A stretch of 7,995 bases of DNA from Burkholderiaceae bacterium (GTDB taxonomy: Bacteria > Pseudomonadota > Gammaproteobacteria > Burkholderiales > Burkholderiaceae_C). A model generated the notes under the pieces. The model saw only the letters and a list, made by a program, of their open reading frames with translations, was not told the DNA's origin and made no database searches. The stretch is from NCBI GenBank assembly GCA_017999135.1, contig JAGOBT010000128.1, positions 1 to 7,995 of the forward strand. The letters run 5' to 3'. The position numbers and the translations under genes were made by a program. Position 1 is the stretch's first letter; every line of letters begins with the position of its first letter. This document shows, piece by piece, positions 1-7,574 of the stretch.

Positions 1-1
1 G

Positions 2-103
2 CGTTTCGAGCGGCATTTTGTGGCTGCGGCGGCCGCGGTGTCGGGGCATGTGGATGCCGATGCCGGGGCCGCCGGCGCCGTGCTGAAGTTGCCGCAGCCA
101 TGA
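2..103 (+). CDS. 3' end of an unidentified gene (partial)
   Basis: An open frame enters from the left edge and stops at the TGA at 101-103. It gives 33 residues, beginning RFERHF and ending VLKLPQP. The tail is rich in Ala, Gly and Val and has the G/C third-position bias of the other genes here, whereas the other two forward frames give Cys- and Arg-rich, non-protein-like translations. Too little is present to identify a family or to see a domain. It may be the real C-terminus of an upstream gene on the same strand as the cyclase gene, but the possibility of a chance open frame in G+C-rich DNA remains. Confidence 0.4.
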   Translation, partial: RFERHFVAAAAAVSGHVDADAGAAGAVLKLPQP

Positions 104-275
104 GCCGGTGCCCAGCACGCGGCCTTGCCGTCCGCCTGCGCGAACAGCCCCACGCCTGCCGGTCTGCCGTTGCCGGGCTTGCATCCATGCGGGGCCATGC
201 GGGCGGCCGACAGACCCCGTTGCACGTAGCATGCAGGGTTCAGCCCGGCCCCATTGGCCGCGCCGGCCATCTGCG

Positions 276-1259
<984 letters not shown>

Positions 1260-1284
1260 TCCACCCACCGAGACCCTGCCCACC

Positions 1285-2253
1285 ATGCAAGCCCTGCGCG
1301 TCCATGCCTTTGACCAGCCTCTGCAGCTGGGCACCCTGCCCGTGCCCGAACCCGCCGCCGGCCAGGTGCGCGTGCGGGTGCAAGCCTGCGGCATCTCGTT
1401 CTTCGACCTGCTGATCGCCTGCGGCGGCTACCAGTGGCGGCCCGGCCTGCCCTTCACCGTGGGCAGTGAATTCGCCGGCGTGGTCGACGCCCTGGGCCCC
1501 GGCACCACCGGCCTGGCGGTGGGCGATCGGGTGGGTGGCTCGGTGTCCATCGGCGCTTGGTGCCAGCAGCTGTGCGTGCCCGCCGATGCGCTGCACCCGG
1601 TGGCGCCGCAGGCCGCGCTGGACGAGGCGGCGGTGCTGTTCATGCCCTATGGCACCGCGCTGTATGCGCTGCGCGAACGCGGCCACCTGCAGCCCGGCGA
1701 GACCCTGCTGGTGCTGGGCGCCACCGGCACCGTGGGTGCGGCGGCAGTGCAACTGGGCAAGGCCCTGGGGGCACGGGTGATTGGCGGCGCCACCGGCGCG
1801 GCCAAGTGCGCCGCCGTGCGGGCCGCCGGTGCCGACGCCGTGGTCGACCTGGGCGCCGACGACTGGAAGGACCAGGTCAAGGCCCTGGCCGGCCCGCAGG
1901 GCGTGGACGTGGTGGCCGACCCGGTGGGCGGCGCGGCCACCGACACCGCCTTCCGCACCCTGGGCTGGGGCGGGCGGCACCTGGTGCTGGGCTTTGCCAG
2001 CGGCAGCATCGGCCAGCTGAAGGGCAACCTCACCATCGTCAAGGGCGCCAGCCTGGTCGGCGTGGACCTGCGCCAGTTCAAGGAACGCCAGCCCGATGCG
2101 GCGCGGGTGCTGATGCAGGACGTGGCCGCGCTGCACCGGGGCGGCCGCATCCAGCCGCTGATCACATCACGCTGGCCGCTGGCGCAGCATGCGCAGGCCT
2201 GCGCCCAGGCTGGCGACCGGGCCACCGTGGGGCGGGTGCTGCTGCTGCCCTGA
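1285..2253 (+). CDS. Zinc-independent MDR oxidoreductase, NADPH:quinone reductase-like
   Basis: This 322-residue protein has the length and layout of the quinone oxidoreductase branch of the medium-chain dehydrogenase/reductase superfamily. Residues 1-115 form the GroES-like substrate domain, including GSEFAGVV (60-67) and the GDRV turn (80-83). Residues about 138-260 form the Rossmann domain with the nucleotide-binding loop GATGTVG (145-151) and the strand GVDVVADPVGG (206-216). The Cys/His/Glu ligands of zinc alcohol dehydrogenases are not seen. Members reduce quinones or activated enones with NAD(P)H in the cytoplasm; the actual substrate cannot be read here. ATG 1285 fits the start of the family (MQALRV); an in-frame ATG at 1222 would overlap the cyclase gene and add a Pro/Trp-rich stretch. 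The gene follows the cyclase gene by 25 bases, so the two are probably co-transcribed. Its Shine-Dalgarno is weak. Confidence 0.88.
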   Translation: MQALRVHAFDQPLQLGTLPVPEPAAGQVRVRVQACGISFFDLLIACGGYQWRPGLPFTVGSEFAGVVDALGPGTTGLAVGDRVGGSVSIGAWCQQLCVPADALHPVAPQAALDEAAVLFMPYGTALYALRERGHLQPGETLLVLGATGTVGAAAVQLGKALGARVIGGATGAAKCAAVRAAGADAVVDLGADDWKDQVKALAGPQGVDVVADPVGGAATDTAFRTLGWGGRHLVLGFASGSIGQLKGNLTIVKGASLVGVDLRQFKERQPDAARVLMQDVAALHRGGRIQPLITSRWPLAQHAQACAQAGDRATVGRVLLLP

Positions 2254-2275
2254 TACCCGCCGGCGCCGGGCGCGT
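2254..2275. other. 22-base gap between convergent genes, with a small G+C-rich inverted repeat
   Basis: The stops of the MDR gene (+) and the epoxide hydrolase gene (-) are 22 bases apart. The gap holds CCCG (2256-2259) facing CGGG (2267-2270) around a CGGCG core. This could work as a weak two-way terminator hairpin, but the stem is short and no T-tract follows on either strand. Confidence 0.25.
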
Positions 2276-3424
2276 TCAGCGCAACGTGCCGAAGAACGCC
2301 CGCAGGTCGTCCACGAACAGCGCCGGCTGCTCGAAGGCGGCAAAGTGCCCGCCGCGCGGCATCGCCTGCCAATGGCGGATCTGGTTGAACCCGGCCGCCT
2401 CCATCCAGCGCCGCACCGGCGGCACGATCTCCTGCGGATACACCGCCACGCCGGTGGGCACCGTGACAGGCAACGGTTTGCGCTTGCCGGGGCCGAAGCT
2501 CTCCCAGTACAGCCGGGCCGACGACGCGGCGCTGGCCGTCACCCAGTACAGCATCAGGTTGTCCAGCAGCGCGTCGCGGTCGATCACGTTCAGCGGGTCG
2601 CCGCCGCTGTCGGTCCAGGCCCAGAACTTCTCCAGGATCCAGGCCGCCTGGCCGGCCGGTGAATCGGTCAGCGCGTAGCCCACGGTCTGCGGCCGGGTGG
2701 CCTGCTGCTGCGAATAGCCCGAATCCCAGTCGCGGTAGAACTGGGCGCGGGCCAGCGCATGCAGTTCGTCGGGCGGCGGCGCGTCGCTGGGCAGGGGCCG
2801 CGCGCCCATCGCCAGCGTCACGTGGATGCCCAGGCAGTGCGCCGCGTCCAGCGCGCCGATGGCGCTGGTCACGGCCGACCCCCAGTCGCCACCCTGCGCG
2901 GCGTAGCGGTCGTAGCCCAGCCGCGCCATCAGCTGCGCCCAGGCGCTGGCGATGCGGTCCACGCCCCAGCCGGTGGTGCTGGGCTTGGCGCTGAAGCCGA
3001 AGCCCGGCAGCGACGGGATCACCAGGTGGAAGGCATCGGCCGCGCTGCCTCCGTGCGCGGTGGGGTCGGTCAGCGGGCCGATCACCTGCTGGAATTCGAC
3101 CACCGAGCCCGGCCAGCCATGCGTCAGCAGCAGCGGCATCGCATTGGCATGCGGTGAGCGCACATGCAGGAAGTGGATGTCCAGCCCGTCCAGCGTGGTG
3201 ATGAACTGCGGGTGCTGGTTCAGCAGCGCCTGGCGTTGCGGCCAGTCGTAGTTGCCGGCCCAGTGCTGGCAGATGGCCTGCAGCCAGGCCAGCGGCACGC
3301 CCTGTTGCCAGCCGTCCACCGGCGCCGGCTCGGGCCAGCGGGTGGCCTGCAGGCGCTGGCGCAGGTCGTCCAGCACCGCTTGCGGCACATTGATGCGGAA
3401 GGGGCGGATGGAGTCGTCGGCCAT
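2276..3424 (-). CDS. Epoxide hydrolase family protein (EHN domain plus alpha/beta hydrolase)
   Basis: This 382-residue protein matches the length and order of the microsomal/juvenile-hormone epoxide hydrolase family. An N-terminal EHN-type segment (about 5-115) starts with RPFRINVPQAVLDDLRQRL. The alpha/beta hydrolase core has the oxyanion motif HGWPGS (102-107), the nucleophile D180 in GGDWGS, and the catalytic His H360 in GGHFAAFEQP. E332 (in YPQEIV), 28 residues before the His, is a plausible acid, as in mammalian microsomal enzymes. The segment GYSQQQATRPQTVGYALTDS (236-255) is typical of the family and holds candidate lid tyrosines Y237 and Y250. The enzyme should open epoxides to diols through an ester intermediate; the substrate is unknown. 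No signal peptide is seen. ATG 3424 gives the family start MADDSIRPF; a longer in-frame start at 3538 would overlap the kinase gene. It lies 79 bases after the kinase gene on the same strand. Confidence 0.92.
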   Translation of the reverse strand: MADDSIRPFRINVPQAVLDDLRQRLQATRWPEPAPVDGWQQGVPLAWLQAICQHWAGNYDWPQRQALLNQHPQFITTLDGLDIHFLHVRSPHANAMPLLLTHGWPGSVVEFQQVIGPLTDPTAHGGSAADAFHLVIPSLPGFGFSAKPSTTGWGVDRIASAWAQLMARLGYDRYAAQGGDWGSAVTSAIGALDAAHCLGIHVTLAMGARPLPSDAPPPDELHALARAQFYRDWDSGYSQQQATRPQTVGYALTDSPAGQAAWILEKFWAWTDSGGDPLNVIDRDALLDNLMLYWVTASAASSARLYWESFGPGKRKPLPVTVPTGVAVYPQEIVPPVRRWMEAAGFNQIRHWQAMPRGGHFAAFEQPALFVDDLRAFFGTLR

Positions 3425-3460
3425 GGTTGGGTGCCTGGTGGGATGGCAGCGGCGGTGGCC

Positions 3461-3483
3461 GCCGGGTGACTGGGTGGCCCGGC
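3461..3483 (-). other. Hairpin between the kinase and epoxide hydrolase genes
   Basis: GCCGGG (3461-3466) and CCCGGC (3478-3483) form a perfect 6-bp inverted repeat around an 11-base loop, in the 79-base gap after the kinase stop. It may slow or end transcription, or act as an mRNA stability element. There is no T-run after it, so it is not a standard intrinsic terminator, and chance is possible at this G+C content. Confidence 0.3.
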
Positions 3484-3503
3484 GGGAGGCGGGCGGCGGG
3501 GGG

Positions 3504-5576
3504 TCAGCGCGCCACGCGGGTGCGCACGCAGTCGGCATGGTCGCGCAGGCCGGGTTCGCTGCGGCACAGGCGTTCGATGCACAGGGTCAGCGCCAGCTGG
3601 GCGCGGCCCTCGCAGCGCTCGGCGGGGCCCAGCGCCCGGGTCTGCAGCAGCACCGGCTCGCCGTCACGCGCGGCGGCGCGCGGCACCGGGGTGTCGGCGG
3701 CCCGCAGCGCGGCCACCACCGGCGCGCTGGACGCCGCCGTGCCGATGGCGCCCACCTGGCGGCCCAGGTCAGGCAGGGGCTGCGCGGGCGCCAGCACCGG
3801 CACCGGGTCGGACGCCGGCACGCGGGTGATCGACGTGGCCAGGCTGGGCGGCCCACCGGCCGCTGCCGGGGCGGGTGCCTCGGCCACGGGCGTGGGCTCG
3901 CGCGGGGCGGGCGCAGGCCGGGCGGGCCTGGCGGCGCTGTCGGCCGGCCGGACGGCCACGGCCGGCGGCGCCATGGCTGGTGCTGCCAGCACCGCGGCGG
4001 CAGCGGTGCTGGCGGCATCGGCGGGCGCGCTGCCGGCATCAGCGTTGCCGGATGCTGCGGGCGGGGCCGGCAGCGTTGGCGCGTCCACGTTGGCGGGCAC
4101 CGGTGCCGGTGCCGGCTTCAGCACCAGCCAGCCCACCAGCGCGGCCAGCAGCAGCGCCACCACCACGCCGACCAGCACCAGCGGGCTGCGCTGTGTGGGC
4201 GCGGGCGGCAACGCCGTCTCGCGCGTGGCGTGCAGCGGCGGGGGTGGCGCCGCGGCCGGTGCACGGGCGCTGCCGGGCGGCGGCATGCGCAGCGTGGGTT
4301 CATGGTCGCCACGCCGCGGCAGGATGACGGTGGCTTCCTCGTCCAGCGGCAGCCGCAGGTGCACGTCTTCCTGGGTGGGCGCGTCCTTGCGCGGCATCAG
4401 GATGGTGGGCTCGTCGTTCAGCGGTGCGGCCGGCTCGGTGCGGCGCGGCATCATCACCGTGGGCTCGTCGCGCCGCGGCATCAGGATGGTGGCTTCGTCG
4501 TTGCGTGCAGGCGGTGGCGCGGGCGGCGTCTTGCGCGGGATCAGCACCGTGGGTTCATCGCGCCGGGGCAGCAGCACGGTGGCGTCGCTGTCGGGGGCGG
4601 GCGGGCGCGCAGGCGGGTCGTCCGGCGCCAGCCGCGACAGGTCGAGGATGGTGCGGTCGTCGTCTTCGGGCGCGGGGGCGCGCGGCACCAGGGCCTCGCG
4701 CAGCGCGGCCACGCTCTGCGGCCGGTCGGCCGGGCGCGGCTTCAGCATCCAGTCGATGGCCTGCAGAAAGCCCACCGAGCAGGTGGCCAGCAGCGCGGGC
4801 TGGCGCGCCAGGGGCGGCATCTCGTCTTCCACGGCTCGCGCGGTGGCCGGCGGCGGCGCACGGCCCATCAGCAGGAAGTGCAGCGTGGCGCCCAGTGCGT
4901 ACAGGTCGGTCCACGCGCCCTGCTTGACTGCGCCGGCCTCGGCGTACTGCTCGATCGGCGCATAGGCCGGCTTCAGGATGGCGGTGAGCGCCACGCTCTT
5001 GTCGGTGATCACCCGCCGCGCAGCGCCGAAGTCCAGCAGCACCGGCTGGCCGTCGGGCTGCAGGATCACGTTGTCGGGCGAGATGTCGCGGTGGTAGATG
5101 CCGGCACCGTGCAGGCGCTCCAGCGCGTCAAGCAGGGGCCCGAGCAGCCTGCGCAGCCAGGCCTCGTCGGGCGTCTTGTCCATGCGCCGGCGCACCGCAT
5201 GCAGGTTGCTGCCGGCGTAGAAGGGCATGGCCATGTAGGCGGTGTTGTTGGCTTCCCAGTAGCGGTGCACCTTCACCAGGCCAGGCGCGTCGAAGCGGGC
5301 CAGCAGGCGCGCCTCGTTCACGAACGAGCGCAGCCCCAGGGTGAACGATTCGGCATGCGACTCGCTGTGCAGCGACACCTTGGGCCCGCCGGCGCGGCCC
5401 ACCAGCGACGCGGGCATGTATTCCTTGATCGCCACCTCGCGCTCCAGCGCGTGGTCGAAGGCCAGGTAGACGATGCCGAAGCCACCGATGCCCAGCACCC
5501 GGCGCAGCTCGAATTCATCCAGCCGGGTGCCCGGAGGCAATGCGGCAGGGGGGCGGGTGATGTCGTCAGCAGCCAT
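3504..5576 (-). CDS. Membrane-anchored Ser/Thr protein kinase with a Thr-motif repeat linker
   Basis: This 690-residue protein has an N-terminal Hanks-type kinase domain (about 22-298) that looks fully active: glycine loop GIGGFG (29-34), VAIK Lys K51, helix-C Glu E88, HRDISPDN (162-169, catalytic D164), DFG (182-184), APIEQY in place of APE (206-211) and R285. T191, S194 and T198 lie in the activation segment. A Pro-rich linker (about 299-463) carries repeated Thr motifs (separate entry). One transmembrane helix (about 465-486) follows, then a Pro/Ala-rich, presumably periplasmic region ending in a four-Cys motif. The kinase and repeats would face the cytoplasm. ATG 5576 is the only sensible start, since the next Met (M54) is inside the kinase fold. 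No Shine-Dalgarno is seen, and a possible extended -10 lies just upstream. The targets are unknown; the nearby FHA-cyclase protein is a natural candidate partner. Confidence 0.93.
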   Translation of the reverse strand: MAADDITRPPAALPPGTRLDEFELRRVLGIGGFGIVYLAFDHALEREVAIKEYMPASLVGRAGGPKVSLHSESHAESFTLGLRSFVNEARLLARFDAPGLVKVHRYWEANNTAYMAMPFYAGSNLHAVRRRMDKTPDEAWLRRLLGPLLDALERLHGAGIYHRDISPDNVILQPDGQPVLLDFGAARRVITDKSVALTAILKPAYAPIEQYAEAGAVKQGAWTDLYALGATLHFLLMGRAPPPATARAVEDEMPPLARQPALLATCSVGFLQAIDWMLKPRPADRPQSVAALREALVPRAPAPEDDDRTILDLSRLAPDDPPARPPAPDSDATVLLPRRDEPTVLIPRKTPPAPPPARNDEATILMPRRDEPTVMMPRRTEPAAPLNDEPTILMPRKDAPTQEDVHLRLPLDEEATVILPRRGDHEPTLRMPPPGSARAPAAAPPPPLHATRETALPPAPTQRSPLVLVGVVVALLLAALVGWLVLKPAPAPVPANVDAPTLPAPPAASGNADAGSAPADAASTAAAAVLAAPAMAPPAVAVRPADSAARPARPAPAPREPTPVAEAPAPAAAGGPPSLATSITRVPASDPVPVLAPAQPLPDLGRQVGAIGTAASSAPVVAALRAADTPVPRAAARDGEPVLLQTRALGPAERCEGRAQLALTLCIERLCRSEPGLRDHADCVRTRVAR
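3528..3614 (-). other. Four-cysteine C-terminal motif of the kinase
   Basis: Cys655, Cys666, Cys671 and Cys683 are spaced C-x10-C-x4-C-x11-C in a Leu/Arg/Glu-rich stretch that looks helical, just before the C-terminus. They follow a long low-complexity Pro/Ala stretch. If this end is periplasmic, as one transmembrane helix after a cytoplasmic kinase implies, the four could form two disulfides across a helical hairpin. From memory, similar Cys-patterned tails occur in other betaproteobacterial kinases; this has not been checked here. Confidence 0.5.
4119..4187 (-). other. Single transmembrane segment of the kinase
   Basis: Residues about 464-486 are a run of Val, Leu, Ala and Gly (core VLVGVVVALLLAALVGWLV) with Arg463 on the N-terminal side and Lys488 after it. 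It is the only strongly hydrophobic stretch in the protein. It splits the cytoplasmic kinase and repeat linker from the Pro/Ala-rich C-terminal part. Confidence 0.85.
4278..4592 (-). repeat. Degenerate protein repeat array in the kinase linker (acidic-x-Thr-hydrophobic3-Pro-Arg)
   Basis: Seven clear copies lie between residues 329 and 433: DATVLLPRR (T333), EPTVLIPRK (T343), EATILMPRR (T363), EPTVMMPRR (T373), EPTILMPRK (T391), EATVILPRR (T416) and EPTLRMPP (T428). A weaker relative, RTILDLSR (T309), lies before them, and a decayed one may sit at T401. Each has an acidic residue two before Thr, hydrophobic residues at +1 and +3 (+3 is always Leu, Ile or Met), Pro at +4 and usually two basic residues next. 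Spacing between Thr residues is 10, 20, 10, 18, 25 and 12. The motifs alternate with Pro-rich or acidic spacers. They look like phosphoacceptor and FHA-docking sites in a disordered linker. Confidence 0.85.
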
Positions 5577-5585
5577 GCGCGAAGC

Positions 5586-5594
5586 AGGATACCA
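5586..5594 (-). promoter_or_regulatory. Possible extended -10 promoter of the kinase gene
   Basis: On the minus strand TGG-TATCCT reads as an extended -10 (TGn plus four of six matches to TATAAT). There is no good -35. The hexamer ends at 5586, nine bases before the kinase ATG, so a normal start site would make a nearly leaderless mRNA. It would separate the kinase gene from the secreted-protein gene upstream. This is a short, weak match. Confidence 0.3.
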
Positions 5595-5603
5595 GCGCCG
5601 TCG

Positions 5604-5646
5604 CGGGGCGGGGCTCCCCGAGTCGCCGGCCGGCGGGTGTGGCCGG
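5604..5646 (-). terminator. Two adjacent G+C-rich hairpins after the secreted-protein gene
   Basis: Just past the stop of the secreted-protein gene, CCGGCC (5626-5631) faces GGCCGG (5641-5646) with a 9-base loop. Further on, CGGGG (5604-5608) faces CCCCG (5616-5620) with a 7-base loop. Together they fill most of the 73-base gap before the kinase gene. No T-run follows, so any termination would be atypical or Rho-dependent; read-through into the kinase gene cannot be excluded. Confidence 0.35.
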
Positions 5647-5649
5647 AAA

Positions 5650-6732
5650 TCAGCGCGCCGCCTTCAGGGCGTCGGCAATGGCCTGGTTGGCGGCGCTGCT
5701 GAGGTAGACCGCCAGGCGTGCGGTGGACGGGCCGTCCAGGTCGAGCAGCGCCTCCACCCGGCGCGGTGGCGCATCGCCCTGCGGCCGCAGGCCGAAGTTC
5801 AGCAACGGCTTGAGCGGGTCGTTGCTGGGGATGGGCCCGTCCAGCGGCGCCAGGCGCACGCGGCCGAACGGCGCGGCCGGGATCAGCGCCTCGTTCAGGT
5901 TGACGAAGGCCTGCTGCGCATGGGCATGCACCAGGGCTGCGGCCGGTGCCGGCGCCAGCTCCATCAGCGGAGACAGCGTCGGCAGGCCGCCGGGGGCGGC
6001 GAAGGCCGGCGCACGTGCGCCGGTGGCATCCAGCACGCTCAGGTGCAGCGCCATCGCCAGCGACAGGGCCTCGTGCCGCTGCGCCTGGTAGGTGGCGCGG
6101 GCGGCGGCGTCGCCGGGCCCGATGCCGGCCGGCGTGCGCGGCACCAGGCGCATGCCGGTGGGTGCCATCGCCAGGTAGCGGCGGGTGGTGCCGCCCTGGG
6201 TGTGCACCAGCTGCACCGGCGCGCCGGCCGCGCTGCCGGGGCTGGTGGCGGCATGCACCGCACCATGGGCCTGCACCACCGCGGCCGCATCGGCCAGCAC
6301 CACGCCGGCAGCCTGCAGCCGGGCCTGCAGGTCGGCCCAGGCGTGGTCGGTCAGCGCCTGCAGCACGGCCACGTCGGGCGTGGCGCGCCAGGCCAGCTGC
6401 GCCTTGCCCTCGGGCACCGGCATGCCCAGCAGCTTGCTGTCGCGCACCGGGCCGGGCTGCTCGCCGGCCAGGTCGAACAGCAGCAGGTATTCGGCGATGT
6501 GCACCTGCCTGCCGCGCAGGTCGAGCGTGCCGCTGGTGCGCGGCGCCGGTGTGGGCGTGCCCGGCAGGCGCGCCAGTGCGGCTTCGGCGGACACCATGGA
6601 CAGCGGGCGCAAGGGCGGCAGGTCGGCCGTCTGGGCGGCGGCCGGCCCGGCCAGCAGCGCGGCCGCGCACCAGCCCGCCAGCCTGGCCGCCCCATGGTGG
6701 AACCCGACAATGCGGTGGACTGGATCCGTCAT
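5650..6732 (-). CDS. Secreted protein of unknown function
   Basis: I do not recognise this family. The 360-residue product starts with a likely Sec signal peptide: a His/Arg-containing n-region, the hydrophobic core WCAAALLAG (21-29) and an AAA|Q cleavage site after A33. The mature part is Ala/Leu/Pro-rich with no transmembrane helix. Segments include LRGRQVHIAEYLLLFDLAGE, a stretch like VLQALTDHAWADLQARLQ, and GGTTRRYLAMAPTGMRLVPR. A Phe/Pro/Asp-rich part (FGRVRLAPLDGPIPSNDPL) comes before a C-terminal half with LLDLDGPSTARLAVYL. No catalytic motif is evident. ATG 6732 was chosen because it puts the signal peptide near the N-terminus; ATG 6762, ten codons upstream, has a better purine-rich stretch before it and remains possible. 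The gene is divergent from gph, 54 bases away, and lies 73 bases upstream of the kinase gene on the same strand, so a periplasmic partner of the kinase is conceivable but unsupported. Confidence 0.75.
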   Translation of the reverse strand: MTDPVHRIVGFHHGAARLAGWCAAALLAGPAAAQTADLPPLRPLSMVSAEAALARLPGTPTPAPRTSGTLDLRGRQVHIAEYLLLFDLAGEQPGPVRDSKLLGMPVPEGKAQLAWRATPDVAVLQALTDHAWADLQARLQAAGVVLADAAAVVQAHGAVHAATSPGSAAGAPVQLVHTQGGTTRRYLAMAPTGMRLVPRTPAGIGPGDAAARATYQAQRHEALSLAMALHLSVLDATGARAPAFAAPGGLPTLSPLMELAPAPAAALVHAHAQQAFVNLNEALIPAAPFGRVRLAPLDGPIPSNDPLKPLLNFGLRPQGDAPPRRVEALLDLDGPSTARLAVYLSSAANQAIADALKAAR

Positions 6733-6786
6733 GCGGCCGATTGTCGGCGCGCCATCCACCATTTGCCCACTCTGCCCAGCCCTGCC

Positions 6787-7461
6787 ATGCCCCTGCAAGC
6801 CGCCATCGTCGACCTGGACGGCACCTTGATCGACACCGTGGGCGACTTCGACGCCGCCTTGAACGCCGTGCTGGCCGACCTGCGGCTGCCGCCGGTGGAC
6901 CGTGCCTTCATCACCCGCACCATCGGCAAGGGCAGCGAGCACCTGATCCGCAGCACCCTGGCCGAGTTGGGCGCCGATGCAGCGCTGTACGACCGCGCCT
7001 GGGCGGCCTACCAGCGCCACTACCTGGCCATCAACGGCCGGTATGCGGTGGTCTACCCCGGCGTGTTGGAAGGCCTGCAGCGGCTGCAGGCCACCGGGCT
7101 GCGCCTGGCCTGCCTGACCAACAAGCCCGGCGCATTTGCCCGCCCGCTGCTGGCCGCCAAGGGGCTGGACGGCTTCTTCAGCCATGTCTTTGGCGGCGAT
7201 GCCTTCGCCCGCAAGAAGCCCGACCCGTTGCCGCTGCTGGAGACCTGCCGGGCGCTGGGCACGCCACCGGCCGCCACGCTGATGCTGGGCGACAGCAGCA
7301 ACGACGCCCAGGCCGCCCGCGCCGCCGGCTGCCCGGTGGTGCTGGTCGGCTACGGCTACAACCACGGCCGCCCGGTGGCCGAGGCCGCCCCCGATGCGGT
7401 GATCCACCGGCTCGACGCGCTGCGCTGGCCCGGGCTGCTGCCACCCGGGTCGCCGCCATGA
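6787..7461 (+). CDS. gph: Phosphoglycolate phosphatase (HAD superfamily)
   Basis: This 224-residue cytoplasmic HAD hydrolase should remove phosphate from 2-phosphoglycolate, the product of DNA 3'-end repair or of Rubisco oxygenation. All four HAD motifs are visible: DLDGT (9-13, nucleophile D9 and acid D11), Thr111 in CLTNK, Lys143/Lys144 in KKPDP, and GDSSND (168-173, metal ligands D169 and D173). A helical cap lies between about residues 17 and 85. The length is normal for Gph. ATG 6787 gives the usual start (MPLQAAIVDLDGT); the frame stays open far upstream but only by chance across the opposite-strand gene. No clear Shine-Dalgarno precedes it. Position directly before trpE is a common arrangement in Burkholderiales and supports gph over other HAD phosphatases, though specificity is inferred. 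The stop overlaps an ATG (ATGA at 7458-7461) that opens the possible trp leader ORF. Confidence 0.92.
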   Translation: MPLQAAIVDLDGTLIDTVGDFDAALNAVLADLRLPPVDRAFITRTIGKGSEHLIRSTLAELGADAALYDRAWAAYQRHYLAINGRYAVVYPGVLEGLQRLQATGLRLACLTNKPGAFARPLLAAKGLDGFFSHVFGGDAFARKKPDPLPLLETCRALGTPPAATLMLGDSSNDAQAARAAGCPVVLVGYGYNHGRPVAEAAPDAVIHRLDALRWPGLLPPGSPP

Positions 7462-7466
7462 CCCGC

Positions 7467-7475
7467 TGCTACACT
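7467..7475 (+). promoter_or_regulatory. Extended -10 promoter for trpE
   Basis: TGC-TACACT is an extended -10: TGn followed by a hexamer matching TATAAT at four of six positions. It sits just after the gph stop, and no convincing -35 is seen, as extended -10 promoters allow. Transcription should start near 7481-7483, giving trpE its own mRNA with a leader of about 275 bases in addition to any read-through from gph. Confidence 0.5.
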
Positions 7476-7481
7476 GATTTC

Positions 7482-7574
7482 ATGTGTTTCGCGTGCCTCC
7501 AGACCCGCTGGCCAGCATCCAGGTCGTCCGACCGGGGAGCCTGGCCCTGGCGACCCTGCACTGCCTCGGTCTGA
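7482..7574 (+). CDS. Possible trp leader peptide (Trp-containing small ORF)
   Basis: A small ORF between gph and trpE runs from ATG 7482 to TGA 7572-7574 and encodes 30 residues. Three are Trp (residues 10, 21 and 23, the last two as GAWPWRP). An in-frame ATG at 7458, overlapping the gph stop, would give 38 residues. No Shine-Dalgarno is visible for ATG 7482, and the predicted transcript would begin at or very near that ATG, which would make it leaderless. Three Trp codons in a peptide just upstream of trpE suggest Trp-responsive attenuation, but TGG is not rare by chance in such G+C-rich DNA. There is no adjacent Trp-Trp pair. Confidence 0.35.
   Translation: MCFACLQTRWPASRSSDRGAWPWRPCTASV

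Noticed and set aside
108..275. N-terminal extension of the cyclase from ATG 108 or 231
   Set aside because: The extra residues are Arg/Pro/Cys-rich and unlike a cyclase N-terminus; no ribosome binding site supports either start. I treat 104-275 as the upstream gap, where I could not identify a promoter.
3252..5702. 816-codon open frame on the + strand opposite the kinase
   Set aside because: The translation is Arg/Gly/His/Gln-rich with no domain, while the opposite strand encodes a kinase with every motif intact. Long antisense frames are expected in DNA this rich in G+C.
5473..6786. Long N-terminal extension of the gph frame
   Set aside because: The frame stays open upstream of ATG 6787, but it runs across the opposite-strand secreted-protein gene and start of the kinase and is low-complexity. 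Gph homologues start at the HAD motif.
6733..6786. Divergent promoter between the secreted-protein gene and gph
   Set aside because: The 54-base gap must contain or border start signals, and a TTGTCG at 6741 resembles a -35, but no acceptable -10 sits at the right distance, so no promoter is called.
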